From positions 1 to 21,224 of the forward strand of contig CAIVGA010000057.1 of NCBI GenBank assembly GCA_903905325.1: DNA of 21,224 bases, read 5' to 3'. The DNA comes from an uncultured bacterium. Its GTDB lineage: Bacteria > Patescibacteriota > Minisyncoccia > Phycocordibacterales > PALSA-1337. This document shows, in pieces, positions 14,003 through 20,807 of the stretch (within the stretch, counting starts at the first letter, position 1; each line of letters begins with the position of its first letter). The position numbers and the translations under genes were made by a program. Under the pieces are notes generated by a model that saw only the letters and a list, made by a program, of their open reading frames with translations, had not been told where the DNA came from and ran no database searches.

Positions 14003-14281
14003 TTACGTCATCATTGGTAATCCTGTACCGGGAATCTTTCGATCTTCGCCGGCATGTTCTTCTTCGATTGGAACACGGTGGCCACCAGCTTTTACTTGAG
14101 CTTGAACACTATCATTTAAGTGCTTATCTCCGTGACGATCGCCACGATGATCGCGAACCGTTGTAACTTTTACGTGTTGCCGTCTTTTGACAACACACAA
14201 ATTTGGTCCAGTTGTTACCGCCAAAACATCTGCACCGAACACGTTTTCACTCAAATGCTCTGTATTTTTTCGATCACTCAC
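14003..14281 (-). CDS. Orphan hydrophilic protein of 92 aa
   Basis: A 92-residue protein starting at GTG with a G-rich SD-like stretch 4 nt before it. The middle reads VKRRQHVKVTTVRDHRGDRHGDKHLN, rich in His, Arg and Asp, and the end is acidic then PGTGLPMMT. No membrane segment and no known family. It could be a nucleic-acid or metal binder, but that is only composition. It has its own candidate promoter and a terminator. The opposite strand also has a 90-codon open frame, but with no start signals. Confidence 0.5.
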   Translation of the reverse strand: MSDRKNTEHLSENVFGADVLAVTTGPNLCVVKRRQHVKVTTVRDHRGDRHGDKHLNDSVQAQVKAGGHRVPIEEEHAGEDRKIPGTGLPMMT

Positions 14282-14321
14282 AGCGCCCCCCTTATTGTTT
14301 TCTCAGTTTTCCCAAACGTAG

Positions 14322-14350
14322 ACTACAAAACTCAAATAACTATAATTCAA
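14322..14350 (-). promoter_or_regulatory. Candidate promoter of the 92-aa gene
   Basis: On the minus strand, TTGAAT (14345-14350), a 17-bp spacer, TGTAGT (14322-14327). A leader of about 35-40 nt would follow. Confidence 0.4.
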
Positions 14351-14439
14351 TATTATTATAGCCCATATAAATGGCGTGCACTATGTTTATAAATATGTAA
14401 AAAAGCAAAAAAGTTTATATAGTATTTTATTCGCTATGT

Positions 14440-14445
14440 TATAAT
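14440..14445 (+). promoter_or_regulatory. -10 box for leaderless start of the dsb-type operon
   Basis: A perfect TATAAT lies exactly 6 nt before ATG 14452. The -35 region is AT-rich and not recognisable. Confidence 0.6.
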
Positions 14446-14451
14446 ATTTAC

Positions 14452-14628
14452 ATGTCTATAGAACTCAATAAAGTAACTTGGTACTCTAGGTTGGCTGCAG
14501 TTATTCTTTTCGTCATCATAATTCCTACGATCGCTTTTTATTTCGGTTATAAATATCGACAGATAGAAGATGCTTGGGTTCAGACTCAAGCAGCAGAAGC
14601 TAGACTTCTACGTGTTACACATATATAA
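14452..14628 (+). CDS. Small membrane protein with VTWYSR motif
   Basis: A 58-residue protein, KVTWYSRLAAVILFVIIIP followed by TIAFYFGYKY and a short helical charged tail with several alanines and glutamines. It has one membrane segment. It is a paralogue of the 105-residue protein at 9136 (shared V-T-x-Y-S-R, L-F, P, A-F-Y-x-G spacing). It begins the operon with the DsbA-like gene, whose ATG is 10 nt downstream. The unknown family recurs in CPR genomes; a role beside the disulfide genes is possible but the other copy has different neighbours. Confidence 0.65.
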   Translation: MSIELNKVTWYSRLAAVILFVIIIPTIAFYFGYKYRQIEDAWVQTQAAEARLLRVTHI

Positions 14629-14638
14629 TACGAAAACT

Positions 14639-15295
14639 ATGAATATAAAACGTTTACTTTTTTGGATTTGCTTTTTATTATTTTTAGCACTAATTTTCTG
14701 GGGTTTGGCTGTAGCTATCAACAAGCCTTTGACTGCTGGTCCAGGTAGTCTTTCTACTCCTGCTCCTATATCATCTCTTGACCACGTATATGGTCCAGCA
14801 AATGCCCCTGTTACTCTTATTGAATATAGTGATTTCCAATGTCCTGCTTGTGAAGCTAAGTTTTTTGTAGTTTCAAAACTCTTGGCAGACGCCTCAACAA
14901 CGGTGCGCCTCGTCTATCGTTATTTTCCTTTACCTCAACACGCCAATGCTATTTCTTCTGCTATGGCTGCTGAAGCCGCTGGTGCACAAGGGAAGTTCTG
15001 GGATATGTATGATCTTCTTTTTACCAATCATATCGACTGGACAGAGCTCGCTGATCCTACAAGTGTTTATATTGGATATGCCAAAAAGATCGGTTTAGAT
15101 ACAGATAAATTTACAACAGATCTCGGTAGCTCAACTCTTCGCGCAAAGATAGATGCAGATCTCGCAGATGGTCAGGCGATCGGTATAAATGCTACGCCAA
15201 CATTCTTTATTAATGGAAAAGTAATTAACACCCCTCAAACATATGCAGAATTTAAAGATCTTATTGATAAGGCCGCTCTCCCTAGTACCAAATAA
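14639..15295 (+). CDS. DsbA-like thioredoxin-fold disulfide oxidoreductase
   Basis: A 218-residue protein with an N-terminal membrane anchor (about residues 5-27), a Pro/Ser linker, and a thioredoxin domain of the DsbA_2/Thioredoxin_4 type. The active site is Q67-C68-P-A-C71, and the cis-proline loop is in NATPTFFING. The helical insert typical of DsbA lies between, from about HANAISSAMAAEAAG on. It would oxidise cysteines in exported proteins. The start at ATG 14639 gives a normal signal anchor. The 3' end overlaps the next gene, a VKOR homologue that is the expected electron acceptor. The pair makes a complete disulfide-forming system. Confidence 0.9.
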   Translation: MNIKRLLFWICFLLFLALIFWGLAVAINKPLTAGPGSLSTPAPISSLDHVYGPANAPVTLIEYSDFQCPACEAKFFVVSKLLADASTTVRLVYRYFPLPQHANAISSAMAAEAAGAQGKFWDMYDLLFTNHIDWTELADPTSVYIGYAKKIGLDTDKFTTDLGSSTLRAKIDADLADGQAIGINATPTFFINGKVINTPQTYAEFKDLIDKAALPSTK

Positions 15296-15743
15296 GGTTG
15301 CTGTTCTCGTCTTACTCATAGCTTTGATCGGTTTTGCTGATGCTGGCTATTTGACCATAGAGCATTTCCAGGGAGTTGTTCCGCCATGCACTATTACCAC
15401 TGGATGCGAACAGGTTCTCACTAGTCCATTTTCTATTGTCTTGGGCCTGCCAGTTTCTTTGCTTGGTGCAATATATTATGCACTGGTTGCAGCAGGAGCG
15501 TTTGCATATTTGGAAGGTAAACATGAAAGACTCTTCCGCTGGTCACTCGGTATGACAATTTTTGGTCTAATAGCGTCTCTCTGGTTTGTATTTCTACAAA
15601 TGTTTATTATTCATTCCTATTGCGCATATTGTCTTGGTTCAGCTTTGACATCAACAATATTATTTATCGTAGCCTGTTTTGTTTTCAAAAAATATTCAAC
15701 AGACTCGACGACTAAGACGCCGGCTGATACACTGTCAGCATAA
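15243..15743 (+). CDS. Vitamin K epoxide reductase (VKOR) family protein
   Basis: A 166-residue membrane protein with four to five hydrophobic segments. The VKOR cysteines are present: C49 and C55 in PPCTITTGCEQV, in the outside loop, and C127-A-Y-C130 at the last helix, the quinone-side pair. VLTSPFSIVLGLPVSLLG after C55 matches the family's conserved Ser and Gly-Pro helix start. Bacterial VKOR re-oxidises DsbA with a quinone, replacing DsbB. The ATG at 15243 puts the first 53 bp inside the DsbA-like gene; later in-frame starts (TTG 15264) are also possible. Its TAA shares one base with the ATG of the next gene. Confidence 0.9.
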   Translation: MQNLKILLIRPLSLVPNKVAVLVLLIALIGFADAGYLTIEHFQGVVPPCTITTGCEQVLTSPFSIVLGLPVSLLGAIYYALVAAGAFAYLEGKHERLFRWSLGMTIFGLIASLWFVFLQMFIIHSYCAYCLGSALTSTILFIVACFVFKKYSTDSTTKTPADTLSA

Positions 15744-16792
15744 TGGCAAAAGACTTAAAACATCTAAGTGTAAGCATTACAGAGCCTTCGGTTGAGCCTA
15801 TTTCTAGCGAAGCAAATTCTGGCCACGCCTTTTCTGGTTATGCACTACTTGATTCTGGTGACAGTGAGAAGCTCGAACGCTTTGGTGAGGTTGTTTTGTC
15901 GAGACCAGATCCTCAGGCTTTGTGGAAAAAGAATTTAAGTGCCGATGAATGGAAAAAAGCTGATGGTCATTTTACTCGTGATGAGAAAAAAGGGGAGTGG
16001 GCTCTCAAAAAAAATCTTTCTGCTGGTGCCGGTGAATCTGGCAGTAAACCTTTTCCAGATCGTTGGTTGATAGAGCTTGCCAAACTCAAGTTTTGGATCA
16101 AACCGACCGCTTTCAAACATGTCGGTCTTTTTCCAGAACAAGCTTCAAACTGGGATTGGATGCGCAGTCTTATAAAAGGAAAAGATTTCGAGGTTCTAAA
16201 TCTTTTTGGTTACACCGGTGGTGCTTCTATTGCTTGTGCACAAGTAGGTGCAAAAGTTGTTCATATAGATGGTTCAAAAGTAGCTTTGACTTGGGCTCGA
16301 GATAATGCCGAAGCTTCTGGTCTCGGTGATAAGCCTATCCGTTGGATTTTGGATGATGCTCGCACTTTCGTGAAGCGTGAGATTAAGCGTGGCAGAAAAT
16401 ATCATGGAATTATTATGGATCCACCAGCTTTTGGTCATGGTCCCGACAATGAAGTTTGGAAAATTGAAGAAGATTTACCAAAACTTATCGAAGATTGTGT
16501 GTCTATAATGGTTGAAAAATCTGCTAATGGGACTGACGGTAGTAGCAATGTTGGCCCAGCCTTTTTCCTAATAAATGGCTATGCTTCGGGTTATTCTGCC
16601 ATTGCGTATGAAAATCTGCTTGCACCTCTCGTAAAAAAGTTTGGTGGCAGTATTGAAACGGGGGAATTGGCAATAAGAGAAGCTCCGGCATCGAGATCAC
16701 AACTTGTGATATCGAATCCTGATAATGGAGAGCGCCTACTTCCTTGTGGTATTTTTGCCAGATGGTCCGCAGGTGAGACGTCAGAAAAATAA
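15743..16792 (+). CDS. RlmI-like SAM-dependent rRNA methyltransferase
   Basis: A 349-residue protein. The C-terminal two thirds are a class I methyltransferase domain: motif I NLFGYTGGASIACAQ, the acidic strand VVHIDGSK, the next motif LDDARTFV, and motif IV IIMDPPAFGHG. This resembles the family of RlmI/RlmL-K and PF10672, which methylate 23S rRNA bases. The first ~100 residues are a poorly conserved serine-rich and charged region. The target base is not clear. It overlaps VKOR by one base, making it the last gene of the operon from 14452; that link looks like packing rather than function. Confidence 0.8.
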   Translation: MAKDLKHLSVSITEPSVEPISSEANSGHAFSGYALLDSGDSEKLERFGEVVLSRPDPQALWKKNLSADEWKKADGHFTRDEKKGEWALKKNLSAGAGESGSKPFPDRWLIELAKLKFWIKPTAFKHVGLFPEQASNWDWMRSLIKGKDFEVLNLFGYTGGASIACAQVGAKVVHIDGSKVALTWARDNAEASGLGDKPIRWILDDARTFVKREIKRGRKYHGIIMDPPAFGHGPDNEVWKIEEDLPKLIEDCVSIMVEKSANGTDGSSNVGPAFFLINGYASGYSAIAYENLLAPLVKKFGGSIETGELAIREAPASRSQLVISNPDNGERLLPCGIFARWSAGETSEK

Positions 16793-16821
16793 AAAACTCA
16801 CCGCCGATGGTGAGTTAATGG
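16791..16821. terminator. Bidirectional terminator
   Basis: AACTCACC (16795-16802) and GGTGAGTT (16809-16816) form an 8-bp perfect stem with a 6-nt loop. On the minus strand a T-rich run follows directly. The stem touches the stop codons of both convergent genes. Confidence 0.85.
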
Positions 16822-17369
16822 TGTTTTTGGATCTGTAATTCTGAAGCTTTTTTCTTAATAGAGTAAATGATGGACCCGATCATTGTGTCTAATGCCATAT
16901 TCATTCCGTCGGTGTATTCGTTGATTGTACTTGCATCGAAGCACTGTGAATAATATGGAGATTTCTTGTCTTCCACCATCTTGCTCTGCACGTTTTTGCT
17001 GATTGATTTGTAGATGAAGGCATTACATATACAAAATAGCTTCTCATCGCCATCTGACCACAGAACTTGGTGTAGACATTGATCTATGAAATGTTCGATG
17101 TAAAGCATTCCATGATCATCTGGATCTGGACGCACAACTGTCTGTAGCATCGGCCATTCCATTTGAGTATCCATGAATATTGCTAGTTCATGGCTATTGC
17201 AGTCGAATGGTGGAGCACCGAAGAGGTAGTATATGCGTGCCCACAATCCACCGTTTCTTAGTTCCAACGTTCCTCGATAAACATCATTTTGTGGTGGTTC
17301 AATGATGATAAATCCATGAGGCCTACGACTCGGCGGCTGGGTCTGTATAAGATGACTTACGTAGTCCAT
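16815..17369 (-). CDS. Orphan protein of 184 aa
   Basis: A 184-residue soluble protein of unknown family. Parts worth noting are an N-terminal PHGFIIIEPPQNDVYRGTLEL, a WARIYYLFGAPPFDCNSHELAIFMD stretch and five cysteines (including C-I-C). No catalytic motif is recognised. GGAGG lies 4-5 nt before the ATG, and a clear promoter with a leader of about 50 nt is upstream. The stop codon lies in the terminator hairpin. It is a single-gene unit, like the orphan genes at 13.5-14.3 kb. Confidence 0.65.
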   Translation of the reverse strand: MDYVSHLIQTQPPSRRPHGFIIIEPPQNDVYRGTLELRNGGLWARIYYLFGAPPFDCNSHELAIFMDTQMEWPMLQTVVRPDPDDHGMLYIEHFIDQCLHQVLWSDGDEKLFCICNAFIYKSISKNVQSKMVEDKKSPYYSQCFDASTINEYTDGMNMALDTMIGSIIYSIKKKASELQIQKHH

Positions 17370-17428
17370 TTTTCCTCCAAGTTTTTGGTTCGTTTAGAAG
17401 TTTTGAACGACCTATTGTTCCATATAAG

Positions 17429-17457
17429 ATACTATTTCATATGTATACACAAGTCAA
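17429..17457 (-). promoter_or_regulatory. Promoter of the 184-aa gene
   Basis: On the minus strand, TTGACT (17452-17457), a 17-bp spacer, TAGTAT (17429-17434). It overlaps the presumed folD promoter region. Confidence 0.65.
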
Positions 17458-17463
17458 AGGGAA

Positions 17464-17472
17464 TGATAACCT
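17464..17472 (+). promoter_or_regulatory. Candidate extended -10 of folD
   Basis: TG-A-TAACCT, where TAACCT ends 6 nt before ATG 17479. The -35 is weak. It fits the leaderless pattern but the hexamer matches the consensus only partly. Confidence 0.3.
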
Positions 17473-17478
17473 AGTTAC

Positions 17479-18369
17479 ATGTCAGTACTTATCTTAAACG
17501 GAAAAACTGTTCGCGATTCAGCACTCATTGAACTCAAAATAAAAGTTCAGCAATTTTCACATACCTCGACACACCCTCCCGCACGCTCTCGTGTTCCAAC
17601 TTTGGCAATTGTTCAGGTTGGAAATCGTCCAGATTCTACTTCATATATCAAGGCCAAGAAAACTTTTGCAAAGAAAATAGGTGTTGAGGTTGAGCATATT
17701 CACTTGTTGGCAAATACACCCCAGACAAAAATTATTGAAGCTATAAATGATCTTAATTCAGATAAAACCGTCAATGGAATCATTGTGCAATTACCGTTAC
17801 CAGAAGGAATTGAGCGCGACACTGTTATAGATGCTATTGATCCACGTAAGGATGCTGACGGGCTTACGTCTTATAATATAGAGCAAAGGTTCAAAGGTGG
17901 AATTTTGCCTGCTACAGCGCGTGGCGTTAGGGAATTGCTTGCTCATTACAAAATTACGCTCAACGGCAAAAAAGTTGTTGTAATTGGACGTTCAGCTCTT
18001 GTTGGAAAACCGATTGCTGATATGTGTGAAGCGGGTGGTGCTCACGTGACAGTTTGTCATAGTAAAACTCCAGACTTGAAAACTGAAACACAAAAGGCCG
18101 ATATTATAATAGTTGCCGTTGGCAAGCCAGGCCTCATCACTCGAGAACATGTGAAGAAAGGTCAGGTGATTATCGATGTTGGCATCACGAAAAGTGGGGA
18201 AGTTGGAGTTGTTGGAGAATTGGCCGAATCTGGCAAATCTTCAATTGTCGGTGATGTGGATTTTGAAGTGGTAAAAAATATAGTTTCTGCCATATCTCCG
18301 GTACCTGGTGGTGTTGGTCCAATGACAGTTTTAGCCCTTTTTGAGAATGTGATAGAATTGGTAAAGTAA
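17479..18369 (+). CDS. folD: Methylenetetrahydrofolate dehydrogenase/cyclohydrolase FolD
   Basis: A 296-residue bifunctional enzyme interconverting 5,10-methylene-, methenyl- and 10-formyl-tetrahydrofolate with NADP. Motifs in order: SYIKAKK with the catalytic Tyr/Lys pair, NGIIVQLPLP, DPRKDADGLT, PATARGVRELL (usually P-C-T-P-x-G), VVVIGRSALVGKPIADM (nucleotide loop), VTVCHSKT, and the end ISPVPGGVGPMTVLAL. Length is normal (~285). It has its own start without an SD. It diverges from the orphan gene upstream and is followed after 46 bp by the SIMPL protein gene. Confidence 0.96.
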   Translation: MSVLILNGKTVRDSALIELKIKVQQFSHTSTHPPARSRVPTLAIVQVGNRPDSTSYIKAKKTFAKKIGVEVEHIHLLANTPQTKIIEAINDLNSDKTVNGIIVQLPLPEGIERDTVIDAIDPRKDADGLTSYNIEQRFKGGILPATARGVRELLAHYKITLNGKKVVVIGRSALVGKPIADMCEAGGAHVTVCHSKTPDLKTETQKADIIIVAVGKPGLITREHVKKGQVIIDVGITKSGEVGVVGELAESGKSSIVGDVDFEVVKNIVSAISPVPGGVGPMTVLALFENVIELVK

Positions 18370-18392
18370 TTTAATAGCTCAATTTAATAGCT
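18368..18392. repeat. Two direct copies of AATTTAATAGCT
   Basis: A 12-bp unit occurs at 18368-18379 and 18381-18392, overlapping the folD stop and lying upstream of the SIMPL gene. A degraded third copy may follow. Confidence 0.6.
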
Positions 18393-18415
18393 TAATCTAA
18401 TTTAAATATAAAAAT

Positions 18416-19201
18416 ATGAATATTCAAGAAAAAGTTTGGAAAATTGGTTCGTTCGTTGGTGTTTTGCTGGCCATTTTCTTGGCAGTACTTTCTGTAAAAG
18501 GTTTTAAGGAAATTGGTTATGTCGGTGCAAATCCTGCCCAAACAAATCAGATTAGTGTAGATGGGACAGGTGACGCTGTCGCTGTACCAGATATTGCCAC
18601 TCTTTCATTTTCAGTAACCGAAACAGCCAAGACCGTTTCAGCTGCTCAGGCTCAAGCTACTGCAAAGAGTAATGCTGCTCTCAATGTTGTGAAGTCTGCT
18701 GGAATTGCTGACAAAGATATTCAAACACAGTCTTATAATATAAATCCTCATTATGATTATCAAAGTAGTATATGTACTGCAAATGGCATCTGTCCTCCTT
18801 CAAAATCTGTCTTGACTGGTTATGATGTTAGTCAAACAACACAAGTCAAGATTCGTGACTTTTCTAAGATTGGCGATATTTTGACTTCTATTGGCACTAT
18901 CGGAGTACAAAACGTTAGTGGTATTTCGTTCTCTGTCGACAAACCAGAAAGCACACAGGCACAAGCTCGTTCTATCGCCATTGCTGATGCGCAGTCCAAG
19001 GCCAATATTCTCGCCAATCAGCTCGGTGTAAAGCTTGTTCGTATAGTTAGCTTCTCTGAATCAGCTGGTAATAATTATCCTCGACCAATATATATGGATA
19101 TGGCTCCAGGTGTCGCTTCTACCAAAGCAGCTGCTCCAGTCATCTCCGCTGGTGAACAAAAGATTACAAGTAATGTGACGATTACATATCAGATAGAGTA
19201 A
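18416..19201 (+). CDS. SIMPL (DUF541) domain membrane-anchored protein
   Basis: A 261-residue protein with an N-terminal anchor (about 11-28) and a SIMPL domain outside the membrane. The domain starts with the typical ISVDGTGDAVAVPDIATLSFSV, continues with DKDIQTQSYNINPHYDY and VLTGYDVSQTTQVKIRD, and ends with a beta strand ITSNVTITYQIE. Family members (E. coli YggE type) are linked to oxidative-stress protection or signalling, with no enzyme activity known. A YDYQSSICTANGICPP loop has two cysteines that might form a disulfide. It follows folD by 46 bp; a TAAATA box lies shortly before the ATG. Confidence 0.88.
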   Translation: MNIQEKVWKIGSFVGVLLAIFLAVLSVKGFKEIGYVGANPAQTNQISVDGTGDAVAVPDIATLSFSVTETAKTVSAAQAQATAKSNAALNVVKSAGIADKDIQTQSYNINPHYDYQSSICTANGICPPSKSVLTGYDVSQTTQVKIRDFSKIGDILTSIGTIGVQNVSGISFSVDKPESTQAQARSIAIADAQSKANILANQLGVKLVRIVSFSESAGNNYPRPIYMDMAPGVASTKAAAPVISAGEQKITSNVTITYQIE

Positions 19202-19248
19202 TTTTTAAGTAAATTTGGTCAATTACTATTAGCATTTGACAGCCATGA

Positions 19249-19254
19249 TATAAT
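19249..19254 (+). promoter_or_regulatory. -10 box for leaderless start of the MazF-fusion gene
   Basis: A perfect TATAAT exactly 6 nt before ATG 19261. A TTGACA is present at 19235-19240, only about 8 nt before it, too close to act as its -35. Confidence 0.6.
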
Positions 19255-19260
19255 ACGCAG

Positions 19261-19881
19261 ATGAGTGCTAATAATTATATTCAAATTAAGGAAACTCACC
19301 CAGAAATATATGATGTTTCGGAAAGAGACTACGAAAGTGAAGGAGAAATCCAAGCTGTCGGTCTTTTTGATTCTTTAATATTGGCTGTAAAAAAGGCCGA
19401 GGATTATATTCAAAAAAGCGAGTATGGCGTCGAATACGGTATTAGATTTTCTTTGTTAAAAGATGAAGATCGGTTAGCATCAAGTGGAGAATTTTTGTCT
19501 CACAAGGATTTTGATAGATGGAATGAGCTTAAGAAACATGCAAACAGGGAAGAGTCGCGTCTCTATACAGTTCGTGAGATTTGGTGGTGTCAATTCGGAT
19601 TGAATATTGGTAGTGAACTGAATGGTAAGGGAATCAGCTTCCTACGGCCTGCCATAATATTACGTGGATTTGGATCTGACGCCTGTCTCGTAGCTCCGCT
19701 TACCACGTCAGTTCGCGAGCACCCGCTCCGTCTCGCCGTCGGCAATATTGATGGTAGTCCAGCAAGAGCCAACCTGTCCCAACTGAGAGTTGTTGATACA
19801 CGCCGTCTTGTAGAAAAAATAGGATTTTTAGATCAGAAAATTTTTACGACTATAAGAAAAGCCGCCAGAAACTTACTCTGA
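19261..19881 (+). CDS. PemK/MazF-like protein with N-terminal domain fusion
   Basis: A 206-residue protein. Residues ~100-206 have the MazF/PemK barrel pattern: REIWWCQFGLNIGSE start, RPAIILRGF, CLVAPLTTS, then a strand and helix end LSQLRVVDTRRLVEKIGFL, where MazF toxins hold RNA. The first ~90 residues, from NNYIQIKETHPEIYDVSERD to EYGIRFSLLKDEDR, form another small domain I recall as a stand-alone CPR protein. MazF toxins cut mRNA, but no antitoxin gene is next to it; the genes on either side are SIMPL and secE. The N-terminal domain may replace an antitoxin, or the protein may not be a toxin. It is read alone from its own leaderless promoter. Confidence 0.75.
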   Translation: MSANNYIQIKETHPEIYDVSERDYESEGEIQAVGLFDSLILAVKKAEDYIQKSEYGVEYGIRFSLLKDEDRLASSGEFLSHKDFDRWNELKKHANREESRLYTVREIWWCQFGLNIGSELNGKGISFLRPAIILRGFGSDACLVAPLTTSVREHPLRLAVGNIDGSPARANLSQLRVVDTRRLVEKIGFLDQKIFTTIRKAARNLL

Positions 19882-19889
19882 CGACTTTT
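19857..19889 (+). terminator. Terminator with two C-A mismatches, overlapping the MazF-like gene end
   Basis: AAAAG-C-CG-C-CAGA pairs with TCTG-A-CG-A-CTTTT around a 7-nt loop; two internal C-A mismatches weaken it. The gene's TGA lies in the right arm, and a short T run closes it. Confidence 0.45.
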
Positions 19890-19973
19890 CCAACATTCTC
19901 CCCCTTACGGGGGTAAGGCCGAAGCCAACTGTATACTTATAATATCAAATAGCCATAAGTTGTCAATTTTCGT

Positions 19974-20002
19974 TTGACTCCCACCTCCAGTCGTGCTAAC
20001 AT
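19974..20002 (+). promoter_or_regulatory. Promoter of secE-nusG
   Basis: TTGACT at 19974-19979, a 17-bp spacer, TAACAT at 19997-20002. It gives a leader of about 50 nt before secE. Confidence 0.7.
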
Positions 20003-20022
20003 ACTCAATGTAGTAATAGGCA

Positions 20023-20040
20023 CCCCAGCAGGGGTTTTTT
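20023..20040 (+). terminator. Short GC hairpin plus T run in the secE-nusG leader (attenuator-like)
   Basis: ACCCC and GGGGT pair around AGCA, followed directly by TTTTT. It lies between the promoter and secE, so it is in the 5' leader. It looks like a weak intrinsic terminator. Confidence 0.5.
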
Positions 20041-20059
20041 AATAGAAAAACAAACTATC

Positions 20060-20236
20060 ATGAGCATCGCAACATACATAAAAGAAACACGCGCAGAATT
20101 GAACCATGTCACATGGCCAACTCGCGCCCAGACGATCAATTACACATTATTGGTCATAGGAATTTCAGTTGCTGTAGCTATACTGTTGGGTGTTGCAGAT
20201 TTTGTATTTTCAACTTTGCTTAAACTCGTTCTCTAA
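20060..20236 (+). CDS. secE: Preprotein translocase subunit SecE
   Basis: A 58-residue protein. The N-terminal amphipathic part has IKETRAELNHVTWPTR, containing the conserved V-x-W-P-(S/T) signature, and then one membrane helix (about 29-51). This matches the short bacterial SecE (single-segment type), which clamps SecY in the Sec channel. No SD precedes ATG 20060. Its TAA is one base from the nusG ATG, and the order secE-nusG-rplK is conserved widely in bacteria. Confidence 0.95.
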   Translation: MSIATYIKETRAELNHVTWPTRAQTINYTLLVIGISVAVAILLGVADFVFSTLLKLVL

Positions 20237-20237
20237 T

Positions 20238-20783
20238 ATGTCGAAACAACAAACAACAGGTGAAAGAAATTGGTATGCCATCCACACTTATGCTGGATAT
20301 GAAAACGCTGTGGCTAGAAATTTGAAACAGCGCATAGAATCTCTCGGTGTAGAGGACAAGATTTTCAACGTCATCGTTCCTACAGAAAAGAAGATTAAGG
20401 TCAAAAGTGGCAAGCGTGTCGAAGAAGAAGAGAAGATCTATCCAGGATATGTTCTCGTAGATATGATTGTAACTGACGACTCTTGGTTCGTTGTTCGTAA
20501 CACTCCACGAGTAACAGGTTTCGTTGGTGCCGGAGTTTCACCAGTTCCACTTGAGAAAACAGAAGTTGATTCACTTTTTGCTCGTATGACCAAAGGTGGT
20601 ACAGAACATTCTATCGATCTTTCTACTGGTGACCTTATCAAGATCTCTGACGGTCCGTTCAAAGACTTCGAAGGTAAAGTCAGTGAGGTTGATACACAGC
20701 GTGGCAAGATAAAAGTGCTGGTCTCTATGTTCGGTCGTGAGACACCAGTCGAGCTCGATTTCTTACAGGTAAAGAAAGTATAA
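20238..20783 (+). CDS. nusG: Transcription termination/antitermination factor NusG
   Basis: A 181-residue protein. The N-terminal NGN domain contains NWYAIHTYAGYENAVARNLKQR, PTEKKI and YPGYVLVDM, then TPRVTGFVG, the parts that contact RNA polymerase. The C-terminal KOW domain holds GDLIKISDGPFKDFEGKVSEVD and ends with DFLQVKKV; it can bind Rho or ribosomal protein uS10. Length is standard. ATG 20238 is chosen because the protein begins there in homologues and the stop of secE is one base before it; the in-frame ATG at 20190 lies inside secE. Confidence 0.97.
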   Translation: MSKQQTTGERNWYAIHTYAGYENAVARNLKQRIESLGVEDKIFNVIVPTEKKIKVKSGKRVEEEEKIYPGYVLVDMIVTDDSWFVVRNTPRVTGFVGAGVSPVPLEKTEVDSLFARMTKGGTEHSIDLSTGDLIKISDGPFKDFEGKVSEVDTQRGKIKVLVSMFGRETPVELDFLQVKKV

Positions 20784-20807
20784 TTAACGCACGTTCTTAT
20801 AATAAAT

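Noticed and set aside
14120..14392. 90-codon rightward ORF opposite the 92-aa gene
   Set aside because: No promoter or SD; the leftward gene has SD-like sequence, promoter and terminator.
19235..19254. TTGACA and TATAAT before the MazF-like gene taken as one promoter
   Set aside because: Only about 8 bp separate them, against the 16-18 bp needed; the TATAAT is kept as a -10 box on its own.
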